A DNA stretch of 64,000 nucleotides from SFEL01 sp964392455. Its GTDB lineage: Bacteria > Bacillota > Clostridia > Christensenellales > CAG-138. The stretch is taken from positions 1 to 64,000 of the forward strand of contig CAYMPG010000007.1 in NCBI GenBank assembly GCA_964392455.1. The letters are read 5' to 3'. The position numbers were made by a program, and so were the translations under genes. Shown here piece by piece: positions 24,955-33,907 of the stretch; within the stretch, counting starts at the first letter, position 1; every line of letters begins with the position of its first letter. The notes under the pieces were generated by a model. That model saw only the letters and a program-made list of their open reading frames with translations, ran no database searches and had not been told where the DNA came from.

Positions 24955-26952
24955 ATGTCTGACCGAATGATGGCACGTCTGTTCGAAATCATGTCTCTCC
25001 TGTTGGAGGAGTCAGACTTTATAACACTCCAAGCCCTGGCTACAAAAATGGGGGTTTCCAAACGAACAGTACAATATGACATTGAACGCCTGGAAAACTG
25101 GCTGGAGCAAAACGGATTTGCGGGCCGTGTAACGGTATGCAAAAAAACCGGCAACGGATTGCGTATTAGCCTTCACGGTATTTCCTCCGAGGAGCTTTCA
25201 CAGCGGATGGAGGATCAATATTGTGGCAACGGGCTCAATGACAATTACCAGCGGCGGCTCGAAGTTGCAAAGCTGCTGCTATTTTCCCACGATGACCTGA
25301 CCATTCAGTTTTTAGCAGATCACTTTTACATCAGCAAAAGCGTAATTCAAAAGGACATTACCTGGGTAGATAAATGGCTGCTGCAATACGGCTTATGCGT
25401 AACCAAGCGGCAGAACCGGGGCATTACGATCATAGGCAGCGAGCAAAAGCGCCGCGCAGCCATGGCCGGGCTCATTGAGCTGCTCCGTCCTGTAGCCGGG
25501 GAAACCGATGGTCAGCATCAGGTTCCAGTAAGCGATACCGTGGATATCATCCGTTTGGACCTGGAGCGCTTTTATGCCGGAATGAACAACAACCCCAAAG
25601 CAGATGTTGGGAAGATTGCGGAAATCATTCAGAATGCAGAGCATAAATTCGGCTTTTACCTGATGGATAGCTACTATACCGGGCTTCTGGTGCATCTTTC
25701 AATTGCCGTGGAACGACTTATTGGCGGACGCAGCGTTGCTGAAAGTGAAAATCCCATGGAAGGGCTTTTAAACTCCCGGGAAGGGGAGATCGCACGCTAT
25801 ATTGCCACCGAAATGGAAAAGGCCTTCCATATCAAAATGCCAGAAAGCGAATGTACCTATATTTGCATCCATGTTATGGGCGCTGAGCTGCCAGATCCTA
25901 CGGCGGAGCAGAGTCAGCTTCATTCCATCCGAATCAGGGACTTTACCCTGCACCTGATTTCTTTCGTTCAGGATATGACAGGCATCAGCTTCCTTCAGGA
26001 CAGTATCCTGCTTAATGCCCTGGCCACTCACATTAAGGCCTCTGCCTATCGGCTGCGTAGCGGGCTGCGGCGACGAGGACATCATTCCTCCCACTTCACC
26101 CCGGAGTACGCCAGGCTATATCATGCGGTATGGGCCTCCAGCTATTATTACAAGCAATTCTTTTCCGTCGAGCCAAATGCCGACGAGCTGTTATCCATCT
26201 ACCTGCACTTTGTACAATCCATCCGGCGCAGGATGCGCCGCTGCAAGGCCATCTACCTTTATCAAAGCGATGTGATCTGTGCAGAAGAGGTGTTTGGCAA
26301 GCTGAAAGCCCTATCCGATGACATGGAAATCGTGGATATGTGCAACTGGAATCAGCTAAGTTCCTACGACCTCAGCCAGTATGACATAGTGATCTCCAAC
26401 AGCAAGCAGGTTCCCGTAAATATTCCTGTTATTACCATCAGCACTCCGATATCTGACAGCCAGCTGGACATGATTCGTAGTCAAGCCAAGGGAATCTGCA
26501 CCCGGATTTTTCGAACCGAAACTCCTCTCAGGGCTGAAAACGCCAATATTGTCTACTTCCCTCTGGCCCACAAAAATATGGAAAACGTGTTCGAGGTTCT
26601 CTTTGACCTGTTAACACGGCACGGCTTCAGCAGTGCGGCCCTGTCCAGGGAAAGCCTGGAAATGGAGCGGGATGGGCGCATCCTGGTTCTGAACAGCACA
26701 GCGTTGATTCCAATTTACCTCCCGGACATCACCCAGTTTTGCGCCTATGGATTTACCCTGCCCTCCCCCATTTCTGTTGGCACCAGCACAGCATCCAGGA
26801 TTATCTATCTGCTCTTAAATGAGCCTTATGAGAACAGCCAAGACGATAAAAGCGATTCCTATCCGACGTTTATCCACGGAATTCTCCTCCACGTGGAACA
26901 GAATCAATGGTCCAGCACAATACAAAAGAAGGAAAATGATGACGATTTATGA
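24955..26952 (+). CDS. PRD-containing transcriptional regulator of the PTS locus (LicR/ManR-like)
   Basis: 665 aa from the ATG at 24955, which has GAGG 9 bases upstream (an ATG five codons earlier lacks one). Two DNA-binding HTH regions lie at about 1-75 (LATKMGVSKRTVQYDIERLENW) and about 95-165 (FLADHFYISKSVIQKDITWVDKWL). Two PRD domains follow (about 195-400), with conserved His in HLSIAVERL, IHVMGAE and ATHIKASA that the PTS would phosphorylate. A IIB-like domain (about 410-505) lacks the usual P-loop cysteine after its first strand, and the last 130 residues resemble a degenerate IIA domain. It probably activates the downstream genes when substrate is transported. Its stop overlaps the ptsI-like start (ATGA). 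Confidence 0.85.
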   Translation: MSDRMMARLFEIMSLLLEESDFITLQALATKMGVSKRTVQYDIERLENWLEQNGFAGRVTVCKKTGNGLRISLHGISSEELSQRMEDQYCGNGLNDNYQRRLEVAKLLLFSHDDLTIQFLADHFYISKSVIQKDITWVDKWLLQYGLCVTKRQNRGITIIGSEQKRRAAMAGLIELLRPVAGETDGQHQVPVSDTVDIIRLDLERFYAGMNNNPKADVGKIAEIIQNAEHKFGFYLMDSYYTGLLVHLSIAVERLIGGRSVAESENPMEGLLNSREGEIARYIATEMEKAFHIKMPESECTYICIHVMGAELPDPTAEQSQLHSIRIRDFTLHLISFVQDMTGISFLQDSILLNALATHIKASAYRLRSGLRRRGHHSSHFTPEYARLYHAVWASSYYYKQFFSVEPNADELLSIYLHFVQSIRRRMRRCKAIYLYQSDVICAEEVFGKLKALSDDMEIVDMCNWNQLSSYDLSQYDIVISNSKQVPVNIPVITISTPISDSQLDMIRSQAKGICTRIFRTETPLRAENANIVYFPLAHKNMENVFEVLFDLLTRHGFSSAALSRESLEMERDGRILVLNSTALIPIYLPDITQFCAYGFTLPSPISVGTSTASRIIYLLLNEPYENSQDDKSDSYPTFIHGILLHVEQNQWSSTIQKKENDDDL

Positions 26953-28661
26953 TTAGAGGACATGGAGTATCGAAAGGCGTAGCTCTGGCAAAACAACGCA
27001 TATTAAACCTGGAGCTTACTGCCGAAAAGGAGTTTACCGAGGATCCAAATTCGGAACTGGAACGCCTGCAGCAGGCACGTCGATTATCTGTCTCCAGACA
27101 TCACCAAACCATAGAGAAAATGAAGCAGCAATTTGGAGCAGACGAAGAAGAGGTGTTTGAAGCTCAGGAGCTGCTGCTGGACAATGACGACCTCTGGGCT
27201 GGCGCTGCCAAATTGGTAACAGAAAAACGCTACTGCGCTTCCTGGGCCTTCTATGAAGCCATAGGTGAACAAATCCAGATATTCTCCCAGCTGGATAACG
27301 AATACCTGCGGGATAGGATAGTTGACCTGAAGGACATTCGGCAAAATGTACTTCGCTGCTTGCAGTGTTCAGCCGGAGAAACCGACATTCAGGAGGATGA
27401 TACCATTTTGATCGCCCATGAGATTCTGCCTTCCCAATTGGCTGATGGTGAAAATGGCAAAATCCGGGGGCTGGCCATGGAGGAAGGCGGCAGTACCTCC
27501 CACACAGTATTGCTTGCCAATATGATGGGTATCCCATGCATAGTTGGTGCAGCAGGGCTGCTGGAACAGGCTGAGGACGGCAAATACATACTGTTGGACG
27601 GAGATACGGGCGAGATCTATCTTTCTCCTGATGAACAGACAAAAAAGAATTACGAAGCACGCCGTGCCCGGCTGGCCCGGGAGGACGCCATAAATCAAAC
27701 CTACTACGGCCGTTCTAACCGCTCCAAAGATGGGAAAGAAATGGACATCTGGTGCAACATTGCCGCAGTGCAGGATGCAAATGCCGTTATATCCAACGAT
27801 GGTCACGGCGTGGGCCTGATGCGCTCAGAATTTCTGTTTCTGAGCCGCCAGAATGCTCCCGATGAGGAGGAACAGTATAACGCCTACCATCAGGCAGCCC
27901 TGGCCCTGAACGGCAGACCTCTGGTCATACGAACCCTGGATATCGGCGGGGATAAGCAGGTTCCTTATATAGATTTTGGTCAGGAGGACAACCCGTTTCT
28001 CGGCTGCCGCGCCATACGCTACTGCTTACAGCACACCGAAATTTTCCTGCCTCAGCTTCGCGCCATACTCCGCGCAGCCGCAGATCAGGATATACGCATA
28101 ATGTTTCCAATGATTGCCACCCTGCCTGAGCTGACAAAGGCTAAGGAGCTGCTGGCCCAGGCCAAGGAAGAGCTCCGGCAGGAGGGCGTTCCCTTCCGCA
28201 AGGATATACCTGTGGGAATGATGATAGAGATTCCCGCTGCCGCCGTTATGGCAGATCAGTTTGCAGAAAATGTGGATTTCTTCAGCATCGGTACCAACGA
28301 TTTAACTCAGTACCTGTTTTCTGCCGACCGGGGAAATCCCCGGGTAACCGATTTAAACCGCGCCTGTGACCCTGCGCTGTTACGAATCGTGTACGAAGTA
28401 GCAAAAAAGGGCAGACAGGCAGGTATTCCTGTAGCTATCTGCGGACACGCCGGGCAGGATGTGACGCTGCTCCCCCTCTGGCTGGCCATGGGGATTTCGG
28501 AGCTAAGTGTCAGCCCCGGAAGTGTACTTGGGCTTCGCCGCTGTCTGTCAGAATTGGACTCCGGCCTGTGTTCCGCACTGCTGGAACAGGTTTTATCCGC
28601 CACCACAGCGGAAGAGGTTTTAGCACACCTTGATAAATTCCAGCTACAGGCTATATCTTAA
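26949..28661 (+). CDS. Dedicated phosphotransferase Enzyme I
   Basis: 570 aa, the normal length of Enzyme I, which moves phosphate from phosphoenolpyruvate to HPr. The swivel His is His185 in GGSTSHTVLLA. The PEP-binding barrel is complete: RTLDIGGDK, FLGCRAIRYCL, GMMIEIPAA, SIGTNDLTQY. The active-site loop reads CGHAGQ where most Enzyme I proteins have CGE-AG. It overlaps the regulator by 4 bases, so this Enzyme I is part of the locus rather than the general ptsHI operon, which is not in this window. Function is very likely; whether it also serves other PTS systems is unknown. Confidence 0.92.
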   Translation: MIRGHGVSKGVALAKQRILNLELTAEKEFTEDPNSELERLQQARRLSVSRHHQTIEKMKQQFGADEEEVFEAQELLLDNDDLWAGAAKLVTEKRYCASWAFYEAIGEQIQIFSQLDNEYLRDRIVDLKDIRQNVLRCLQCSAGETDIQEDDTILIAHEILPSQLADGENGKIRGLAMEEGGSTSHTVLLANMMGIPCIVGAAGLLEQAEDGKYILLDGDTGEIYLSPDEQTKKNYEARRARLAREDAINQTYYGRSNRSKDGKEMDIWCNIAAVQDANAVISNDGHGVGLMRSEFLFLSRQNAPDEEEQYNAYHQAALALNGRPLVIRTLDIGGDKQVPYIDFGQEDNPFLGCRAIRYCLQHTEIFLPQLRAILRAAADQDIRIMFPMIATLPELTKAKELLAQAKEELRQEGVPFRKDIPVGMMIEIPAAAVMADQFAENVDFFSIGTNDLTQYLFSADRGNPRVTDLNRACDPALLRIVYEVAKKGRQAGIPVAICGHAGQDVTLLPLWLAMGISELSVSPGSVLGLRRCLSELDSGLCSALLEQVLSATTAEEVLAHLDKFQLQAIS

Positions 28662-28775
28662 GATTTTCCGTGAAATACAGCCTCATCGCCTCAAGCGCAA
28701 CCAGGTCAATTTAACATAGCCAATGTGTAGAATATACACTCATATCAAATGAAAAACATCCAAAGGAGTGAAGTT

Positions 28776-29042
28776 ATGGTTTCAGCTGAAGTGACGGTGC
28801 TCAATTCCCTCGGGCTGCATGCCAGGCCTATTGCAAAGCTTGTAAAGGTCCTGTCGGCCAATCCTGACCATGTGGTACTGAAAAAGGGGGATAAGACCGC
28901 CGATGCAAAAAACATCTACCAGATAATTGCCTTGAACGCCCGCTGTGGCGACACGCTTTCTCTCTGTGTAGAAGGGGATAACGAAATTGAGACCCTGGCC
29001 ACCGTCGTTAATCTGTTCGAAAAAAAGTTCAACGAAAACTAA
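28776..29042 (+). CDS. HPr-like phosphocarrier with His15 but no Ser46
   Basis: 88 aa from the ATG at 28776, with AGGAG 7 bases upstream. The phosphorylated His15 is in LGLHARP as in all HPr proteins. In Firmicutes HPr, Ser46 (within LKSIMG) is the HPr kinase site used for carbon catabolite repression; aligned without gaps, this protein has Asn46 (AKNIYQII). It should therefore carry phosphate from Enzyme I but not act as a CcpA corepressor. The neighbours are Enzyme I and IIA, which supports a private relay. Confidence 0.9.
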   Translation: MVSAEVTVLNSLGLHARPIAKLVKVLSANPDHVVLKKGDKTADAKNIYQIIALNARCGDTLSLCVEGDNEIETLATVVNLFEKKFNEN

Positions 29043-29071
29043 TATAAATTGAAGGAGAGGTGAAAAGCAAT

Positions 29072-29398
29072 ATGGACAATACCGAGCTTGCATTTTCCAT
29101 CATTGCCGAAGCAGGTGACGCCAGAAGTTCTGCCATGGAGGCTATTTCCAGCGCACAGCAGGGTGACTTTGAAGCGGCTGAAAGGCTGCTTATCACCAGC
29201 TCCGATGCGCTGCAAAAAGCACATGAGATCCAAACAGACCTGCTTGCCAGGGAAATGAGTGATGGGGGCGTTACGCCAGTGGGTATCCTGATGGCTCATG
29301 CTCAGGATCACCTGATGTGCGCCAGTATGATGCGGGACATGGCGGATATTCTGATAGCACAATGTAAGCAAATCCATGCGCTGAAAAAGAAGGAGTGA
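29072..29398 (+). CDS. PTS lactose/cellobiose-family IIA component
   Basis: 108 aa from the ATG at 29072, with GAGG 11 bases upstream; an in-frame GTG at 29060 is too close to the ribosome site. All-helical IIA of the Lac/Chb family, which works as a trimer. HAQDH at 76-80 gives the phosphorylated His76 and the metal-binding Asp79. It accepts phosphate from the HPr encoded just upstream and passes it to IIB. Confidence 0.93.
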   Translation: MDNTELAFSIIAEAGDARSSAMEAISSAQQGDFEAAERLLITSSDALQKAHEIQTDLLAREMSDGGVTPVGILMAHAQDHLMCASMMRDMADILIAQCKQIHALKKKE

Positions 29399-29403
29399 CT
29401 AAG

Positions 29404-29724
29404 ATGATACACATTACCCTGTTATGCGATAACGGCATGTCCACCAGCATGATGGTGCAGCGTATGCAAAAATGCGCTGCCGAGCAAGGAATCGAGGCAG
29501 ACATATTGGCCGTTTCTGTCAAGGCGATGAAAGAACGGCTTCAGGTGACCGACGTGCTGCTTCTGGGCCCCCAGGTTCGCTACCGTCTGGCAAAGATGAA
29601 GGAAGAATACGAGCCCAAAGGAATTGCAGTAGCTGACATAGCACCCATGGACTTTGGGCGCATGAATGGAGAAAAAGTATTGAGCCAAGCTCTTAAATTA
29701 AATGAAGAAAGGACAAAAGCATGA
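29404..29724 (+). CDS. PTS lactose/cellobiose-family IIB component
   Basis: 106 aa from the ATG at 29404 with GGAG 8 bases upstream. The phosphocysteine is Cys8 in TLLCDNGMSTSMM, the P-loop-like motif of this family. It overlaps the IIC gene by 4 bases (ATGA). Confidence 0.93.
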   Translation: MIHITLLCDNGMSTSMMVQRMQKCAAEQGIEADILAVSVKAMKERLQVTDVLLLGPQVRYRLAKMKEEYEPKGIAVADIAPMDFGRMNGEKVLSQALKLNEERTKA

Positions 29725-31004
29725 AAAAGTTCTTCGAAGAAAAATTCGTACCCGTTGCAACACGAATCGCTAACCAACGGCATATACTGGCCCTGCGTGA
29801 CGGCATTGTGCTGGCTATGCCCCTGTTGATTGTCGGTTCCCTGTTCATCATCATCAGCGACTTCCCCGTAGAGGCCTACCAGACCTTCATGGCCGGGATC
29901 TTCGGCGAGGGCTGGGGTGACTTCGTCTGGAACGATGTGGCCGTGGCCACCACGTCCCTGATTTCCATCGTAGCTACCTTTGGCATTGCAAAGTCCCTGG
30001 TGGAAAGCTATGACCTGGATGGTACACCGGCAGGTATCATCGCTCTATCCTCCTTCTTTGTACTCCTGCCTCTGGATGTGGATACCTGGGGCTGGAATGC
30101 CGACCTGTTTGGCACCTCCACTCTGTTCATGGGCATGATCGTGGCCCTGCTGATTGGCGAGCTGTACCGTGTTATCGTTAAGAAAAACCTGGTCATCAAG
30201 CTGCCTGACAGCGTTCCTCCCTCCATCTCCAGTTCCTTCGTGGCACTGGTACCCGCGGCCGCGGCTATCGTTCTTTCTCTGATTGTAAAGATGATTCTCC
30301 GCGCCACCTCCTTCGGCGATTTGGGCACCTTCATTAACGCCGTCGTTTCCGCACCTCTCACTATCGCCGGTACTTCCTACCTCGGCTCTCTGTTTGCCAC
30401 CTTCATCGAGCAGCTGCTCTGGTCCTTTGGTATTCACGGCTCCTCCGTAGTCACCGCCGTTATGGAGCCCATCTGGCTCAATGCCAACCTTGAAAACCTG
30501 GCAGCCTTCCAGGCCGGCGCCACTCAGCTGCCCCACATCATCACCCAGACCTTCATCGAGAACTTCATGTGGATAGGCGGCTCCGGCGCTACCCTGCCCC
30601 TGGTCATCTATATGCTGTGCTTTGCCCGCTCCAAGATGCTTAAAGACCTTGGCCGCCTCAGCATTGCCCCCGGCATCTTCAACATTAACGAGCCCGTGGT
30701 ATTCGGCCTGCCCATCGTGATGAACCCCTTCCTGATGATTCCCTATATCCTGGGTCCCCTGGTCATCTTCACCATTTCGTACTTTGGTATGTACCTGGGC
30801 ATCTTCCCCCGACCGGTAGGCGTTTCCATCCCCTGGACCACGCCGTACCTTGTCAGCGGCTATCTTGCCACAGGAGGCCGTTTGGGTGGAGTTGTGCTGC
30901 AGATCGTAAACTTTGTGGTAGCATTCTTTATCTGGCTGCCCTTCATCCGCAGCTGGGATAAGAAGAATGTTGCAATCGAATCGGCTGAACAAACTTCCGT
31001 TTGA
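29721..31004 (+). CDS. PTS lactose/cellobiose-family IIC permease
   Basis: 427 aa with about ten hydrophobic helices. The signature FNINEPVVFGLPIVMNP is diagnostic of the cellobiose/chitobiose family. It binds and translocates the sugar while IIB phosphorylates it. The family carries aryl-beta-glucosides, cellobiose, lactose and chitobiose; the substrate here is better guessed from the enzymes downstream. Isoleucine is written almost only as ATC or ATT, unlike other membrane protein genes in the window. Confidence 0.94.
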   Translation: MKKFFEEKFVPVATRIANQRHILALRDGIVLAMPLLIVGSLFIIISDFPVEAYQTFMAGIFGEGWGDFVWNDVAVATTSLISIVATFGIAKSLVESYDLDGTPAGIIALSSFFVLLPLDVDTWGWNADLFGTSTLFMGMIVALLIGELYRVIVKKNLVIKLPDSVPPSISSSFVALVPAAAAIVLSLIVKMILRATSFGDLGTFINAVVSAPLTIAGTSYLGSLFATFIEQLLWSFGIHGSSVVTAVMEPIWLNANLENLAAFQAGATQLPHIITQTFIENFMWIGGSGATLPLVIYMLCFARSKMLKDLGRLSIAPGIFNINEPVVFGLPIVMNPFLMIPYILGPLVIFTISYFGMYLGIFPRPVGVSIPWTTPYLVSGYLATGGRLGGVVLQIVNFVVAFFIWLPFIRSWDKKNVAIESAEQTSV

Positions 31005-31023
31005 TCCGTACTAATTCCGTAAG

Positions 31024-31065
31024 AAGTTCGGCATGGTTGCTCCCTGGGCGCCATGCCGAACTTTT
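31024..31065 (+). terminator. Strong hairpin between IIC and the enzyme genes
   Basis: AAGTTCGGCATGG (31024-31036) pairs perfectly with CCATGCCGAACTT (31051-31063), 14-base loop. Only a short T-run follows (TTTT, then AG), so it may be a partial terminator or an mRNA-stability element separating the transport genes from the enzymes. Confidence 0.6.
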
Positions 31066-31082
31066 AGAAAGGATACACTACC

Positions 31083-31607
31083 ATGGAATCTTTGAAAGCT
31101 ATGTTTACAAAACCACGGCTCATGCGGCTGGCTGCGTTTGCCATTGACTGCTGCGTGTTTCTGCTGATTTTGACCATATCCATGAACCTGTTTGGCAAGC
31201 CCGATTTCATACTGGCTCAGCATGAAATGGAAAAGCTGCAGCAGACAGTCTCGGTAGATGAGGCCAATGCACAGGCAGAGCGGGCAATTGCCGCATTCAA
31301 CGAAGCCTACGGCCTGTCGCTATGGATATGGATAGGCACCGAGGTTATCTCCCAGCTGATATTAAGAGGCCAAACGGTGGGCAAAAAAATCTGTAAGCTT
31401 CGGATAATCAGCAATAACGCTGCCAATGGCCCTGTAAAAACTGCATTGCTGATGACGGTGCGGTCCTGTTTTAAGGTTCTTCTGGTGTATTTATTTCGTG
31501 GACTGCCCTTTGCAATCGCACTCGCATATATGTTCGCTGGCCCTGAAAACCGCACCGGGTACGATCGCATGAGTGGGACCCGGGTGATTTCCTGCAAGAG
31601 CATCTGA
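31083..31607 (+). CDS. RDD family membrane protein
   Basis: 174 aa with hydrophobic segments at about 17-38, 80-100 and 125-155. The RDD features are RLAAFAIDCCVFLL near the N terminus, QTVGKKICKLRI in the middle, and YDRMSGT at the end. The family has been linked to ion or metabolite transport in a few cases, otherwise unknown. Its place inside the locus may mean it helps export or import an intermediate. Confidence 0.85.
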   Translation: MESLKAMFTKPRLMRLAAFAIDCCVFLLILTISMNLFGKPDFILAQHEMEKLQQTVSVDEANAQAERAIAAFNEAYGLSLWIWIGTEVISQLILRGQTVGKKICKLRIISNNAANGPVKTALLMTVRSCFKVLLVYLFRGLPFAIALAYMFAGPENRTGYDRMSGTRVISCKSI

Positions 31608-31632
31608 GTGTTACTTTTAGGAGTGAAATGCA

Positions 31633-32571
31633 ATGAATCCTTATTTACTGATAGGAATCGATGGCGGAGGCACAAAGACCCATGTGCTGGCCCGGTTCTC
31701 TGACAGTGACCAGATCGTATTCAATCAGCGATTTGGTTCTTCTAATTATCAATCAATCGGTGAGGCCGGTCTGCTGGCCATACTTAAGGAAATCGTGCAG
31801 GCACTGCGGGCCGCCTTTGGTTCGTCGCTGGATTGTTCCATATCTGTTCTGGGCATGGCGGGCATTGACCGTCAGGAGGATATTCCAAAGCACGAAAAAT
31901 GCCTGGCCGCAGCCGGTTATCCCGGCCGTCAGATCGTCTGCAACGATGCTGAGATTGCTTTAGCCGGAGCCCATGACGGCAGCCCGGGTGCCCTTCTGCT
32001 GTGCGGCACAGGCTCCATCGCTATGGGGCGCACTGAGAACGGCAGCATAGTGCGGGCCGGCGGCTGGGGTGCTCTGGTCAGCGATGAGGGCAGCGGCTAT
32101 CGGCTGGGTATCGAAGCAATCTCCGCCGCCTTGCGTGCCTATGACGGCAACGGCCCCAAAACAATTCTCTGCGATGAAATCTGTAACGCACTGCACCTTA
32201 AGTCCCTACCGGATATCATTGACGTAATATACCTGTCCCCTAACGGCCTGCCTGTTTCAACTGTAGCCTCGCTGGCCCCTCTTGTAACTTCCAACTGTAA
32301 CCGGGATGACGTTTGCCGCACTATTGTCACGCAGCAGACCCAGCTTCTATGCGACCTGGTGAAAGCAATTCGAATACACATCGGCCTCCCACACGTTAAC
32401 CTGGCACTGGGTGGGAGCCTGTTATTGAAATCCGTAGAATATCGGGCAGCATTTGACGAATGCCTTGCTCGCCGAATACCCGATATCAAAATCGTCCAGC
32501 CGCAATATGACGCTTCCTATGGAGCGCTCCGCATGGCGGCTCAAGAACTGGAGAAAGAAATAGCATTATGA
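31633..32571 (+). CDS. BadF/BadG-family amino-sugar kinase (GlcNAc/MurNAc kinase-like)
   Basis: 312 aa ASKHA-fold kinase. The N-terminal phosphate loop is IGIDGGGTKTH, the second motif is LLCGTGSIAMGR, and the adenosine region is NLALGGSLLL near the C terminus. In this family, clostridial MurK phosphorylates MurNAc and GlcNAc, and the human homologue is GlcNAc kinase. In this locus it probably phosphorylates the unphosphorylated amino sugar released after PTS uptake and cleavage of a disaccharide. It overlaps the GH4 gene by 4 bases. Confidence 0.82.
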   Translation: MNPYLLIGIDGGGTKTHVLARFSDSDQIVFNQRFGSSNYQSIGEAGLLAILKEIVQALRAAFGSSLDCSISVLGMAGIDRQEDIPKHEKCLAAAGYPGRQIVCNDAEIALAGAHDGSPGALLLCGTGSIAMGRTENGSIVRAGGWGALVSDEGSGYRLGIEAISAALRAYDGNGPKTILCDEICNALHLKSLPDIIDVIYLSPNGLPVSTVASLAPLVTSNCNRDDVCRTIVTQQTQLLCDLVKAIRIHIGLPHVNLALGGSLLLKSVEYRAAFDECLARRIPDIKIVQPQYDASYGALRMAAQELEKEIAL

Positions 32572-33890
32572 AAAAAGAAGCTTTAAAAATAGCCGTCATT
32601 GGCGGCGGCAGCAGCTATACTCCCGAACTCATTGAGGGAATTTTAAACCGTAAGGACTGTTTGCCGGTTAGAGAGCTATGGCTGGTGGACGTTCCCATGG
32701 GAGAAGAAAAGCTGGCCATTATTGCTGACATGGCCCGCCGTATGGTGGATAAGGTAGGCGCATCTATTGATATCCACGCTACCCTGAACCGCAGAGAAGC
32801 TATCACCGATGCCGACTTTGTCATCACTCAATTCCGGGTAGGCGGTCTGGATGCCCGCGCTAAAGATGAATCCATCCCTCTTAAATATAACGTGATTGGT
32901 CAGGAAACCACAGGCCCGGGCGGCTACGCCAAGGCCCTGCGTACCATTCCCGTGATTTTGGACATCTGTCGCGATATTGAAGAAGTCGCACCTGATGCCT
33001 GGCTCATCAACTTCACCAATCCTGCCGGTATCATCACCGAGGCTATCCTGAATTACACCAATGTGAAAGCCATGGGGCTATGCAACGTCCCCATCAGCAT
33101 CAAAAAAGACATTGCCCGGCTGCTGAATGTGGATGCATCCCGAATCGGCGTAAGCTTCATGGGGCTGAATCATATGTCCTACGCTTACTCCGTCACTCTG
33201 GACGGAGAGGAAATCCTGCCAAAGCTCATTGATATGTATGAACATCCTGATGCAGAAATGGCTGAAAAGCTGGGGGCCATTTCAGATATCGTCTGGTCTG
33301 CGCCCTTCCTGCGCTCTCTTGGCATGATCACCAGCCCCTACCATCGCTACTACTACCGTAACCGCATGATGCTGGAGGAGGAGAAGGCGAGCATGGCTAA
33401 GGAAGGCTCCCGTGCCATGCAGGTAAAGGAGATAGAAAAGGCTCTGTTTGCCAAGTATGCCGATCCCTCCGTGCGGGAAAAGCCCAGGGAACTGGAGAAG
33501 CGTGGCGGTGCCTACTACTCTGAAGCTGCCATCTCCCTGGTAGACGCAATCTACAACGACAAGCAGGAGATACATACCGTTAACATCCAGAACTGCGGCA
33601 CTATTACCAACCTGCCCTACAACGCCGTCATCGAGACAAACGCATTGATTGGCGCCCGGGGAGCCATCCCTCTGCACATAGGCGAGATGCCCGTATGCGT
33701 AGCCGGCCTGGTAAACTATGTAAAGGCCTATGAGCAGCTGGCTGTCCGCGCCGCCGTGGAAAAAGACTACAGCATTGCCCTCTCCGCCATGATTGCCAAT
33801 CCCTTCATTGATGACTATGAGGTCGGCAAGGCCATTCTGGATGAGCTGATTGAACAGCATACACCATATCTGGACTATCTGAAAAAGTAA
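32568..33890 (+). CDS. GH4-family 6-phospho-beta-glucosidase
   Basis: 440 aa, the usual length for the NAD- and manganese-dependent GH4 family (LicH/CelF). The NAD-binding motif is VIGGGSSYTPEL at about 10-21. TNPAGI and GLCNVPI hold the Asn and Cys metal/substrate ligands, and GLNHMSY the conserved His. It would cleave a 6'-phosphodisaccharide through oxidation at C3. The bond specificity (glucoside or N-acetylglucosaminide) is open. Confidence 0.9.
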   Translation: MKKEALKIAVIGGGSSYTPELIEGILNRKDCLPVRELWLVDVPMGEEKLAIIADMARRMVDKVGASIDIHATLNRREAITDADFVITQFRVGGLDARAKDESIPLKYNVIGQETTGPGGYAKALRTIPVILDICRDIEEVAPDAWLINFTNPAGIITEAILNYTNVKAMGLCNVPISIKKDIARLLNVDASRIGVSFMGLNHMSYAYSVTLDGEEILPKLIDMYEHPDAEMAEKLGAISDIVWSAPFLRSLGMITSPYHRYYYRNRMMLEEEKASMAKEGSRAMQVKEIEKALFAKYADPSVREKPRELEKRGGAYYSEAAISLVDAIYNDKQEIHTVNIQNCGTITNLPYNAVIETNALIGARGAIPLHIGEMPVCVAGLVNYVKAYEQLAVRAAVEKDYSIALSAMIANPFIDDYEVGKAILDELIEQHTPYLDYLKK

Positions 33891-33907
33891 AAAAAGGAGC
33901 GACTGTC

